Shown here piece by piece: positions 9,385 through 20,700 of a stretch of DNA of 64,000 nt. Below the pieces are notes generated by a model that ran no database searches, had not been told where the DNA came from, and saw only the letters and a program-made list of their open reading frames with translations. The translations under genes were made by a program, and so were the position numbers. Within the stretch, counting starts at the first letter, position 1. Each line of letters opens with the position of its first letter. Source of the DNA: Polaromonas sp. (GTDB lineage Bacteria > Pseudomonadota > Gammaproteobacteria > Burkholderiales > Burkholderiaceae_C); contig JAAFJR010000002.1 of the NCBI GenBank assembly GCA_013298945.1, positions 434,001 through 498,000 on the forward strand, written 5' to 3'.

Positions 9385-10400
9385 GAGAGCCATATCGCGT
9401 TGCGCAGCAGAATGGAACGCCTGGCGACCGACGTTGCCGCCTGGCCGCGCTTCGATATCCGTGTTTCGCTGCACGACGGTGAGCGCCAGGTACTGCACGT
9501 GAGTATCGACGAATTGATTGCCGACGGACCGTCGGCCTACCAGTTGATGCGCGAATGGGCGCAGGCCTACCGCATGCCGGAGCTGGTTCCGGCGCCGCTG
9601 GAGGCAACTTTCCGCGATTACGTCTTTGCGCTGAAGGAGCAAGAAGATCAACCGGGCGCCGCCGCCGACCTGGCCTACTGGATAGCGCGCCTGGAGCGGC
9701 TCCCTGCGGCCCCGGCGCTGCCCGTGCACACAGCGCCGACCGCGGGCCATCGGCCCGTGCGCCTGGTTCACCACATGTCGCAGCGGCAGCGCGCGGTGCT
9801 TGAAGAGAAGGCGCACGCTACTGATGTGTCGCTGACCGTCCTGTTGCTCAGCTTGTTCAGTGAATTGCTGCGGAACTGGAGCGCCAATCCGGACTTCACG
9901 CTGGTGCTGACCTATGCCAATCGCCTGCCGCTGCATCCGCAGGTGCCCGAGATCGTCGGCCCGGCCATCTCCACGGCCTTCTTCGTGGCCGATGCCGCTT
10001 CCGGCGCCAGCTTCGACGAGCTGACCCTGGCCTACCAGCAAGCGCTGTGGCAGGGTCTTGATCATATGCGGGTCAGCGGTGTGCGCGTGCTGCGCGAACT
10101 GAAGGCACGCAAGCGTGTGCCGGTCGGCGCCAGCTTTCCGGTGGTGTTTACGTCCATGCTCAACAGCGCTGCGGCGCACGGCTGGCCGATTTCCTACACC
10201 GTCAATCAGACGCCGCAGGTGTTTCTGGACCATCAGGTGCTGGATCAGGATGGCGCACTGCAGCTCAGTTGGGACGTGGCCGATGGCTACTACGCGCCGG
10301 GGATGGTGGAGCGAATGTTCGATGCCTACCGCCGCTGCCTGGACGACTTGGCAGCAGGCCGGCGCGATTGGGAGCGCGATTTGTTCGGTGAGAAAGCAGG
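9100..10400 (+). other. Heterocyclisation domain Cy1, cut by an in-frame amber codon
   Basis: The domain begins at PFPLTDVQEAFYVGR and its catalytic motif DELIADGPS (DxxxxDxxS) lies near 9502, after the stop. The TAG at 9382-9384 is in phase with both halves, with the sequence RMDQRRR before it and ESHIALRSRMERLA after it. The residues on both sides fit one continuous Cy domain, so nothing else appears to be lost. A single C-to-T change from CAG would create this codon. The bases AGGAG (9383-9387) overlap the stop and lie 12 nt before a possible TTG restart at 9400. Confidence 0.85.
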
Positions 10401-11754
10401 GATGAAAGGCGCGCATGGCAGTTTGCGCGGCTTGACCGTGCGCAGCCTGCCCGACGCCGGTTTCGAGCCGTTTCCATTGACCGACCAGCAGAATGCATAT
10501 GCCTTAGGGCGCGCCGCACAAGCGGGCGACGCACCGGGTCAGCTTAGTTGTCAGTACTACCAGGAAATCGACACTGGCGCACTGGATATCGATCGGCTCT
10601 CGCGTGCCTGGGCCGGCCTGATGGCGCGGCACCCGATGCTGCGCGCGGTCGTGGGCTCGGACGGTACGCAACACGTGTTGCAACAGGCGCTGGCCTGGCA
10701 GCTAGTCAACGCCGACTTGAGCGCGCTCGACGCATCGGCACGCGAGCACGCACTTGACGCCACCCGGCAACAGATGGTGGAACGCAACGCACCGCTGGAC
10801 AACTGGCCCTTCTTCGAACTGCGCGTGTCGCGCCTGTCGGCGTTGAGCTGCCGCATCCACCTGACGCTGGACATGCTCGTTGCCGATGGCAACAGCATCG
10901 TGCAGGTATTGAACGAATTGCTCGCCGCTTACCAGTATCCGGAGCGCACCGCCGCCGTGCCGGCGTTGAGTTTCCGCGACTACCAGATGGCGCTGCAAGA
11001 GTTCAAAGGCAGTACAGCCCAGCGCGACAGCCTGGCGTACTGGAGCGCCAAGTTCGCCCGACTGCCGGGCGGCCCGCGCCTGCCTGGCACGGACCAGCAA
11101 GGGGCGGCTGGCCACGCGCGCTTGGAAGGCATGCTCGCCTCGTGGCCAGCCTTGCGCGACCGCGCGCGCGCGCTTGGCGTGGCGCCCGACGTGGTGCTGC
11201 TGGCCGCCTATCTGGAAATTCTGTCCGAATGGAGCAGCCGGGTACCGCTTGCCGTGGTGGTGCCGAACTGGGACCGCCTGCCGGTGCATCCCGACGTCGA
11301 CCAGGTCATCGGCGATTTCACTGCCCTGGCCTGGGTCGCGCACGACGGCGCCCGGCTCCCGCTGCGCGAACGGGTACTCGACGTCGCCGTGCAGTTGAAC
11401 GCCGACCTCGCCCAGCGCCCGGTCAGCGGCTTGACGGCGCTGCGCCGGCGCGCGCTGCAGCAGGGCGCGCCGGCGCTGCGCTTCCCGGTGGTGTTCACCG
11501 CAGAAATGCCGAGCGTGGCGCTGCCCGCCGAAGGGCGCTGGTCGGTGACGGTAGCGCAGAGCAAGACGCCCGGCGTGCATCTCGACAACATCAGTGCCGA
11601 GCGCGATGGCGCGCTGCATTGCGCCTGGGACTACCAGCCGTCGATCTATCCGCAGCAACTGATCGAGCCGATGTTCCGGGCCTATCTGCAACTGCTGGAC
11701 ACGCTGGCCGCTGCCGGCGCCGCGCATTGGCAACAACTTAATTCACACCAATAA
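9400..11754 (+). CDS. Tandem heterocyclisation (Cy-Cy) NRPS subunit or downstream half of the interrupted gene
   Basis: The open frame after the amber codon encodes about 784 residues from a possible TTG start at 9400. It contains the rest of Cy1, with catalytic motif DELIADGPS, and a complete second Cy domain (about 10460-11740) beginning FEPFPLTDQQNAYALGR and carrying DMLVADGNS. Cy domains condense serine, threonine or cysteine with the upstream acyl chain and cyclise it to an oxazoline or thiazoline. Tandem Cy domains are known, for example in VibF. The stop overlaps the ATG of the next gene (TAATG at 11752-11756), so translation is coupled. No strong start is visible: the nearest Shine-Dalgarno-like AGGAG is 12 nt away. 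Whether this is a real separate protein or a fragment of a broken gene is open. Confidence 0.7.
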   Translation: MRSRMERLATDVAAWPRFDIRVSLHDGERQVLHVSIDELIADGPSAYQLMREWAQAYRMPELVPAPLEATFRDYVFALKEQEDQPGAAADLAYWIARLERLPAAPALPVHTAPTAGHRPVRLVHHMSQRQRAVLEEKAHATDVSLTVLLLSLFSELLRNWSANPDFTLVLTYANRLPLHPQVPEIVGPAISTAFFVADAASGASFDELTLAYQQALWQGLDHMRVSGVRVLRELKARKRVPVGASFPVVFTSMLNSAAAHGWPISYTVNQTPQVFLDHQVLDQDGALQLSWDVADGYYAPGMVERMFDAYRRCLDDLAAGRRDWERDLFGEKAGMKGAHGSLRGLTVRSLPDAGFEPFPLTDQQNAYALGRAAQAGDAPGQLSCQYYQEIDTGALDIDRLSRAWAGLMARHPMLRAVVGSDGTQHVLQQALAWQLVNADLSALDASAREHALDATRQQMVERNAPLDNWPFFELRVSRLSALSCRIHLTLDMLVADGNSIVQVLNELLAAYQYPERTAAVPALSFRDYQMALQEFKGSTAQRDSLAYWSAKFARLPGGPRLPGTDQQGAAGHARLEGMLASWPALRDRARALGVAPDVVLLAAYLEILSEWSSRVPLAVVVPNWDRLPVHPDVDQVIGDFTALAWVAHDGARLPLRERVLDVAVQLNADLAQRPVSGLTALRRRALQQGAPALRFPVVFTAEMPSVALPAEGRWSVTVAQSKTPGVHLDNISAERDGALHCAWDYQPSIYPQQLIEPMFRAYLQLLDTLAAAGAAHWQQLNSHQ

Positions 11755-14700
11755 TGAAAAAGAAGGTTAGCGACATGATCGACGTATCCGGTTCGGGACA
11801 ATGGCTTGGCGGTAAAGCGGCGTGGGAAGTGTGCCTGCACGAGTTGATCGAGGCGCAAGTTGCGCGCACGCCCGAGCTGGAGGCGGTCTGGGACGCGCAG
11901 CAGGCGTTCAGCTATGCCGAACTGGACGCCAGGGCTAACCGGTGTGCGCATTTTCTGCGCGAAATGGGCGTCGGACCGGATGTGGTGGTCGGCGTCACGC
12001 TCGAACGCAGTGTGCATCTGATGGTGGCCTTGCTGGCGATCCTGAAAGCGGGCGGCGCCTACCTGCCGCTCGACGCCGCGCTGCCGCAGGCGCGCCGCTC
12101 GTTCATGGCCGAAGATGCCGCAGTGTCGGTGGTGCTGACGCAGCAGTCGCACGCCGCGTTATGGGCCGGCCAAGGCGGGGCCGACACGGTGCTGTGCCTG
12201 GACAGCGAGGCGCACTTCCTCGGCGGCTACCCGGCAACGCCGGTCGCCCCGCGCTCGTCGCCGACAGATCTGGCCTACGTGTTGTACACCTCCGGCTCCA
12301 CCGGCCAGCCGAAGGGCTGCATGTTGGCGCACGGAGCGATCGCCAACCGCCTGGTCTGGATGCAGGAACGCTATGCCCTGCAGGCTAGTGAGCGGGTGCT
12401 GCAAAAGACACCAATCACCTTCGACGTCTCGGTCTGGGAGTTGTTCTGGCCGCTGCTGGTGGGCGCCACCGTGGTGATGGCAGCGCCGGGCGCGCACAAG
12501 GACAATCACTATCTGGCAACCATCGTGCGGGAACAACGCATCGGGCTGTGCCACTTCGTGCCGTCGATGCTGCGCTTTTTCCTGGAAGAGCCGGCGGCGG
12601 CGGCCTGCACCGGCCTGCGCGACGTGTTCGTCAGCGGCGAAGCGTTGACGCTGTCGGTCATGCAGCGCTTTTTCGAGGTGCTGCCGGCCCGGCTGCACAA
12701 TCTGTACGGACCGACTGAAGCGGCCGTTGACGTCAGCCACTGGACGTGCGAAGCGCGCGCCGACGGCATCGTGCCGATAGGGCGCGCCATCAGCAACGTG
12801 CTGCTCAAGGTGCTCGACCCGCAACGTCGGCCAGTGGCGCCGGGCGAGGAGGGCGAACTTTACATCGGCGGCGTGGCGCTGGCGCGCGGTTACCTGAACC
12901 GGCCGGACCTGACCGACAGCAGCTTCGTGCCCGATCCCGGGCAGCCGGGCGCGTGCCTGTACCGCACCGGCGACCGGGTGCGCGAACTTGCCGACGGCAA
13001 CCTCGACTACCTGGGCCGGATCGACTTTCAGGTAAAGCTGCGTGGCCAGCGGCTGGAACTGGGCGAAATCGAGGCCACGCTGCGCCGCTTTCCGGGTGTG
13101 CGCGAAGCGGCGGTGATGGTGCGTGGCGAGGAGGAGGGCGACGCGCGCCTAGTGGCGTATCTTGACATGGCCGAGGCGCCAGTCGGTACGGGACACGCCA
13201 AGGAGATTCGCAGCTTTGTTGCTCAATACCTGCCGGACTACATGGTGCCCAATCAGGTCGTCGTGCTCCCGGCGCTGCCGGTGAGCGCGCATGGCAAGCT
13301 CGATCGCGGTGCCTTGCCCTGGCCGGTGCCGCAAGCGGCTGGCGCTCCGGCGCAAGTCGTCACGCCGCCGGCGACGCGCGCTCTGACGGCGCAACTGCGC
13401 GAGCTCGTGCAAAAACTGCTCGGTGTCAAGCGGGTGGACGACGACGCCGATCTTTTCGATCTCGGTGCCACGTCGCTGACGCTAGTGCGCATCGTCGGCG
13501 CGGTGCGCGAGCTGACCGGGATGACGGTGCCGGTGGACGTGCTGCTGAACAGCCCCACGCTCGGGCATCTTATCCGGCACGTCGGCGGCGACGCCGCCGC
13601 TGCCGCCGCTGCGGAAGGCGGGCCGGCGATGGCAGACCTGCACAATATGGTGTGCCGCCTGATGCAGCGCGACGCGATCGGACTCGACGACGATCTTTTC
13701 GACCTTGGCGCGACCTCGCTCACGCTGGTCAAGCTCGCGCAGGCCCTGCGCGAGGCGTATGGCATCAGCGTGTCGGTGGAGCTGCTGCTCAATGCGCCAA
13801 CCTTGAATGGCCTGGCCGGCCACCTGCTGGCGCAAGCCGTCCCCCCCGCCCGGAAGCCTGCGGCGCCATCGCCAGGCCGTGCGCAGGCCGTGGCATTGCC
13901 GGAACCCGCGCTGCAAGCATGGGCGGCGGGTGCGCGCCCGCCGCAAGCGTGTAAAAAGATCGCTTCAGGGCAATTCGGCGCCTGGCTTGGCCTGCTGCGC
14001 GCGGGCGTGCCCGGCGGCGACGCCAGCCTGGAATCGGTGAAGTACCTGTACCCGTCCACCGGCGGCCTGAATGCCTTGCGCACCTACGTGGTGGTGCGCG
14101 GGGGGGCGGTGCAGGACGTGCCGGCCGGCGTGTTTTACTATGATCCGATGCAGCACCAGCTGATCAGCGCCGGCCTGCCGAGCGGCGCCGAGTCTGCCAT
14201 CCTGGACGCAGCCAATTTCAGCGCCTATGACGGCGCGCTGAGCGGCGCGGCCGGCGTCGCCGTGTTCTTCGTTGCCGCGATGCCGGCCATTGCACCCCTG
14301 TACGGGGCGGCCAGCGCGCTGCTGCTCACGGTCGAAGCCGGCTACATGCAGCAATTGCTGCGCGATCCGCGTTCGGCCGGCGACATCCAGGCCGAGCCTG
14401 CGGCCGGGTTCGACGCAGAGCGTCTCCACGCCCGGCTGGGCTTGAGCGACGACGAACAACTCGTCAGTTGCCTGTTGGGCGGCGTCGTCGGCCGGCTGCC
14501 GGCACGCGGCGCGCTGAGCGCCTACCTGAGCGCAGGCGGCTACCTGCCGGCTGCGCCGCAGGGCACAGCGCAGCCTGACCGGCGTGTGCGCCACGGCGCT
14601 CACGCGCAATGGGGTAGTGTACTGGCCAACAAGATGGAAGGCAGCGACATCCGCGCCCAACTGCGCCACCTGCGCCGCATGCCTGCCAACGCCGACCGCG

Positions 14701-17700
14701 TTCAACTGGCGGGCCCCGCTTTCGACTGGGCGGAGCACCGGCTGCGCGCCAGTCAGCGGCGCTTCGGCCCCGGCGTGGTGTCGCTGGCCGCGCTCGCCGG
14801 CTTGCTCGGCCTGGCCCGGCAACGCGACAGCGAGGGGCGCGAACTGGCGCTGCGTCAGGATGCGCTGGGAACAAGTGCCCAGGGAATTTACCTGTGGGTG
14901 CGCGAAGGCGGCGTGGAGTCACTGGCCGAAGGCGTCTACGTCTACGACCCGGTACAGCACGCGTTGACGCGCAGCGCCGGGCTTGCGGCCGAACGCATGG
15001 CGCTGGCCTACCTGCCCTCCAATCGCAAGCATTTCAAGGCTGCTGCCTTTGTGATCGTGCTGGTGTCCCCTGCGGCCCGGCCGCAAGGGCTGGACGACGA
15101 ACAATGGGCGCAGCTTTGCATGATCGAGGCGGGTGCGCTTGGGCAGGCGATGATGCGCTACCAGGCCGACTTTGGTGTGGGCTTGTGCCCGATCGGCGGC
15201 TTGCTGTTCGACTCGGTGGCCGAAGTGTTTGGCCTGCCGGCCGGCTGCACGCCGGTGCACAGTTTCGTCGGCGGCACCCACCTCGACGCTGTGGGCCACT
15301 TGCGCCCGCTGCTGCTGCAACCGGCCGCCGCGGCCGGAAGTGGGGAGGGCATTGCGATCATCGGCCTGTCCGGCCGCCTGCCGGGCGCCGATTCGCTGGA
15401 CCACTACGCCGACCTGTTGCGTGACGGCGTCAGCGCCATCACGGCGCTGCCTGACGCGCGCGGCGCCTTGCTGGCGCGCCAGGGAGTGGCGCCCGAGGGC
15501 ATGCCCGCAGGCGGCTATCTGCCCGATATCGATTGCTTCGACAGCCTGCTGTTCGGCATCGCGCCGGCGGAAGCGCGCCGGCTCGACCCGCAGGAACGGC
15601 TGCTGCTGGAAACCGCGTGGGCCACGCTCGAAGAGGCAGGCTACAGCGCCGAGACGCTGCGCGGCCAGCATGCGCGGGTCGGCGTGTTCGTCGGCGCCAT
15701 GTGGAACGACTACCAGAGCCACGGCGTGCAGGCATGGCAGGCCGATGGCCGGGTGGGCGAAACGTCGCACCACGCCTCGCTGGCCAACCGCATCTCGCAC
15801 GTGTTCGACTTCTCCGGGCCGAGCGTGGCGATCAATACTTCCTGTTCGTCGGCGATGACGGCGATGCACTTTGCCTGCGAGAGCTTGCGGCGCGGCGAGT
15901 GCGACGTGGCGCTGGTGGCCGGCGTCAATCTGGTGGGCCACGCCTACCACGCCAGCATGTTGTCCGAGATCGACTATCTCGCCAAGGACGGCGTTTGCCG
16001 GCCATTTTCGGCCGACGCCAGTGGCTGGGTGCTGGGCGAGGGCGTGGGTGCGGTGCTGCTCAAGCCACTGCTGCGCGCTCGCGCGGACGGCGACCATGTC
16101 CACGCTGCGATTCTAGGCAGTGCGATCGGCCACAGCGGCCGTACCCAGCGTTACGGCGTCCCCAGTTCGGCCCAGCAGGAACACTGCATGCGTCAAGCCC
16201 TGGACAACGCGGGTGTGCTCCCGGCGCAGGTCAGCTACATTGAGGCGGCGGCGCCCGGCGCCAGCCTGGCCGATGCCGCCGAAATGGCGGCCCTGCAGGC
16301 TGTCTTCGGCACCTCGCAGCGGCCCTCGCCCTGCCTGGTCGGCAGCGTCAAGGCCAATGTCGGCCACCTTGAATCGGCGTCGCTGATGTCGCAGTTGTTC
16401 AAGGTGGTGGCGCAGTTCGGCCGGCGTACTTTGCTGCCGACTTTGCACAGCGAACCGCCCAATCCGCTGATCGACTTCGCCAGCGGCCGGCTTGCCGTCG
16501 TCAACACGGCGCAACCGTGGCACGCCGATGGCGCGCGGCGCATTGCGCTGATCAACGTGCAGGGCGCGGCCGGTTCGGGCGGGCAACTGGTGCTGGCCGA
16601 AGCCGGGGCGCTTGAAGCGCGCTGCAGCGTTGCGGCGCCAGCCCTGGTTCCGCTCAGCGCAGCCAATTCCGAGCGGCTGCGTGAAGTGGCGCAACTCCTG
16701 CACGACCGCCTGGCCGAATGCGCCGACACCGATCTGGCCGACTTTGCGTTTACGCTGCAAACAGGGCGCGCCGCGCTGCCCGAGCGGCTGGCCATCGTGG
16801 CCGAGTCCACGGCCGGCCTGCAAATCGCTCTGGCGGCCTGGATGCGCGATGGCGACGTCCGGCAAGGGCCGGGCTTCTCGCTTGAGCGCGCGCGGGCACT
16901 TGCGGCAAATCCGGCGCGCTGCGCGGCGCAGGATTTGCCAACGCTGGCCCGTGCCTGGGTGGCCGGCGAGCAGGTCGACTGGCCGGCCGGCGCCAATCCT
17001 GCGGACCGCCGCCGCTTGTCGCTGCCGACGTATCCATTTGAACCGGTCCGCCACTGGATCGGCCGCAACCTGGCCGCGCCGGCGGAGCAGGCAAATTCGC
17101 GCCTGCAGCAGGAAATCGGCGTCGAACTAATCCAGTTAGTCGCGACCGCGACCGAAATTCCAGAATCCATCATCGAACTCGGCGCCCCGCTGGAGGCGCT
17201 GGGCCTGAACTCGATGATGATCGAGGGCTTGAACGTGCGTCTGGCGCAGCGCTTCGGTGCGGTGCCCAAGACATTGTTCTTCGAATGCCGCAGCCTGGCC
17301 GAGGTGGCGGCGCGGCTGGCACGCAGCCAGGGCGTGCGCGCACCCGCCCCTCCGCCGGCGCCGGTTGGCGACAGCCGGGCGCCGATCGCCATTGTCGGCC
17401 TGAGCGGGCGCTATCCACAGGCCGAAACGCTGGCCGAGTTCTGGGCCAAGCTGGCCGGCGGCGTCGATTGCATCGAAGAGATTCCGTCCGGGCGCTGGGA
17501 CCATGCGCGCTACTTCGATCCGAAGCCGGGCCAGAGCGGTAAAACATACAGCAAGTGGGGCGGTTTCCTGACCGATGTCGACGCCTTCGACCCGATGTTC
17601 TTCAACCTGTCGCCGCGCGAGGCGGAGCTGCTCGATCCGCAGGCCCGGCTGTTCCTGCAGACGGCATGGCACGCGGTGGAAGACGCCGGCTACAATCGCG

Positions 17701-20700
17701 CCGCCATCCGCAGCGCCTGCGAGAGCCGGGTCGGTGTGTTCGTCGGCGTCATGTACGGCGAATACCAGCTCTATCCAAGCCTAGGCGAAACCGTGTCGTT
17801 CAGCGGCTCGTTCTCGGCTATTGCCAACCGCGTTTCGTACGCGCTGGACTTGAAGGGCCCGAGCCTGGCGGTGGACACCATGTGTTCGTCCTCGCTGACA
17901 GCGCTGCACCTGGCGGTGGATGCGATCCGCTCGGGCGACTGCGCCTGGGCCATCGCGGGCGGAGTGAACCTGTCCCTGCACCCGAGCAAATACATTTCCC
18001 AGGCGCTGATGACGATGTCGTCCAGCGACGGGCGCTGCCACAGCTTCGGCGAAGACGGCGACGGTTTCGTGCCGTCCGAGGGCGTGGGCGCGGTGCTGCT
18101 CAAGCCGCTGGACCAGGCTGTGGCCGACGGCGACCACATTTACGGGCTGATCCGCGGCAGCGCCATCAACCATGGCGGGCGCACTAATGGCTACACCGTG
18201 CCCGATCCGGCGGCGCACGCCGAAGTGATCGGCAGTGCCCTGCGGCGCGCCGGCATGACGCCGCACGACATCAGCTACGTCGAGGCGCATGGCACCGGCA
18301 CCTCGCTCGGCGATCCGATCGAGATCGCAGGCCTCGGCCTGGCCTTCGGCGAAGACCACGCCGGCGCCGGTTCATGTGCGATTGGCTCAGTGAAGGCGAA
18401 TATCGGCCACGCCGAAAGCGCCGCCGGTATTGCCGGTTTGACCAAGGTGCTGCTGCAGATGCAGGCCGGCCAGCTGGCGCCCAGCCTGCACAGCGCGCGC
18501 GTCAACCCGCGCATCGACTTTGCCAACACGCCATTTAAGTTGCAGCAGCAGCTGCAAGCATGGGAGCGGCCTAAAGTGCTGGTCGCAGGCGCGTACCGCG
18601 AGCTGCCGCGCGCTGCCGGCATCTCTTCCTTCGGCGCGGGCGGCTCCAACGCGCACTTGATCGTGCAGGAGTATCTGCCTGCGACGCCGCAGGCGCACCA
18701 GAGCGGGGCCGCCGGGCCGGTGCTGGTGGTGCTCTCGGCGCGCGACGAAGAACGCTTGCAGGTGTATGCGGCACAGTTGCGCGACACCTTGCGCGAAGGC
18801 GCCGACTTGCCACGCATCGCCTACACGTTGCAAGTGGGGCGCGAACCGATGCGTGCGCGGCTGGCCCTGCTGGCGTCGACACTGGACGAATTGCGTGAGG
18901 GCCTGGCGGCCTTTGCTAACGGCACCGGCTGCGCGCAGTTGTTCGTCGGCCGCAGCGCTCGCGAGGGCGAAGCGCGCTCGGACGAAGCAAGCGCCATGTT
19001 GCAAGCGCTGGATGGCCAACCAACGCAGCAGATGCTCGCCGGCCTCGCCGGCCTGTGGGTGCAGGGTGGCCGGGTCGACTGGGCGCTGCTGCATCAACAA
19101 CGAACCCCACCGCTGCAGCGCATCAGCCTGCCGACCTATCCGTTCGCCAAGGTGCGTTGCTGGGTCCCATCTGGCTTGACCGCCGATTCGTTGCCGATCC
19201 CGGCAGCCGATCAGGACCCCGCGCTGGTATTCGAGGAAATCTGGCAAGCGCAGCCATTGCCGGCGCTTGCCGACGATGCGCCTGCAACCGTGCTGTGCCT
19301 GGTATCGTCGCCGGCCCAACAAGCGTTGTTGCAACGCATCGCCGCCGACCGCTCGCCGGGCACGGTACTCGTGTTCGCAACCGATCCCGAGATTGCGGCG
19401 GGGGCAGCGCCCGATGCCGTGCTGTACCTGATGCCGCTGGACGAGGCGGGGTTCGCGGGTGACAGCGGGCCGATTTTCCGGCTGCTGCGCCAGCTGCCGG
19501 CTTCCTGCAAGACGCTGCTGCTGGCCGGCTGCGCAAGCAACGACCATCAGCAGGCACTGCTGGAATCCTGGGGCGGCTATGAACGCACCCTGGGCCGGCA
19601 GACCTTGCCGGGCCTGCAGGTACGCTGCGTCACTAGCGTCGGCACGGCCGATCTCGAACAAATCTGGGCGGAGCTTTGCCACGGCGGTGCGCGCAGCGTG
19701 CTCTACAACGGCGGCCAGCGCCACATTGCCGCGGTGCGTCCGGTTGCGCGCCAGGCCGGGGCAACTGTGCTGCGCCAGGGCGGCGCTTATCTCGTCACGG
19801 GTGGCCTGGGCAGCATCGGCCGCCTGATCAGCCGTTACCTCGCATCGGCCTTTGGCGCACGCTTGATCCTGACCGGAACCGGTGCGCTGGAGCAGGCGCG
19901 CCAGGCCGAGCTCGACCAGCTGCATGGTCTGGGCGGCGAGGCGCTGTACTACTCGGCCGACGTCGCCGACGAGGCGGCGATGCGCAAGGTCGTGGCCGAG
20001 GCTAAGGCGCGCTTCGGCGGCCTCAATGGCGTGATCCACGCGGCCGGCAAGATCCATCACGGCGCTCTGGCCGAAGCCGACGCCGACCAGCAGGCTAGCG
20101 TGCTGGCCGCCAAGGTGGCCGGCGCGGTGGTGCTCGACCGGGTTACCGAAGACCAGCCGCTTGACTTTTTCTGCCATTTTTCGTCCGTTTCCGCAGTGCT
20201 GGGCGATTTCGGCTCCTGCGATTACGCCGTTGCCAACCGTTTCCTGCTGGCGCACGCGCGCTTGCGGCAAGAACGCGTCGAGCGTGGCGAAGCGCGTGGC
20301 CGTTCGCTGGCGATCGCCTGGCCGGTTTGGGCCGAGGGCGGCATGCAGCAATCGGCCGCGCACACCGCGCGCTACCTGGAGGCCAGCGGCCTGCGCTCCC
20401 TGACGTCGGCCGAAGGCGTCGCCCTGTTCGCCGAGTTGCTCGGCGCCGGCAGCGCGAATCCGATCGTGATGGCCGGTGCGCACGAGCGCATCGCGCAACG
20501 CTTGATGCCGCAAAGCGCCGCCTCGCGCCAGCCTGGCCGGCAGTCGCAGCGCGCCGAACTCAAAGGCTTGAGCCTTGAAGAATGCATCGTCTGGGACCTG
20601 AAGACCAAGGCGGGAGAATTGTTGAAGCTGCAGCGCTCGCATATCGACGCCGACGAAAACCTCACGGAGTTCGGCTTCGATTCGATCAGCCTGACTCAGC

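Noticed and set aside
9382-9400. Frameshift as the cause of the gene break
   Set aside because: The frames before and after the stop are the same, so a single substitution explains it and no insertion or deletion is needed.
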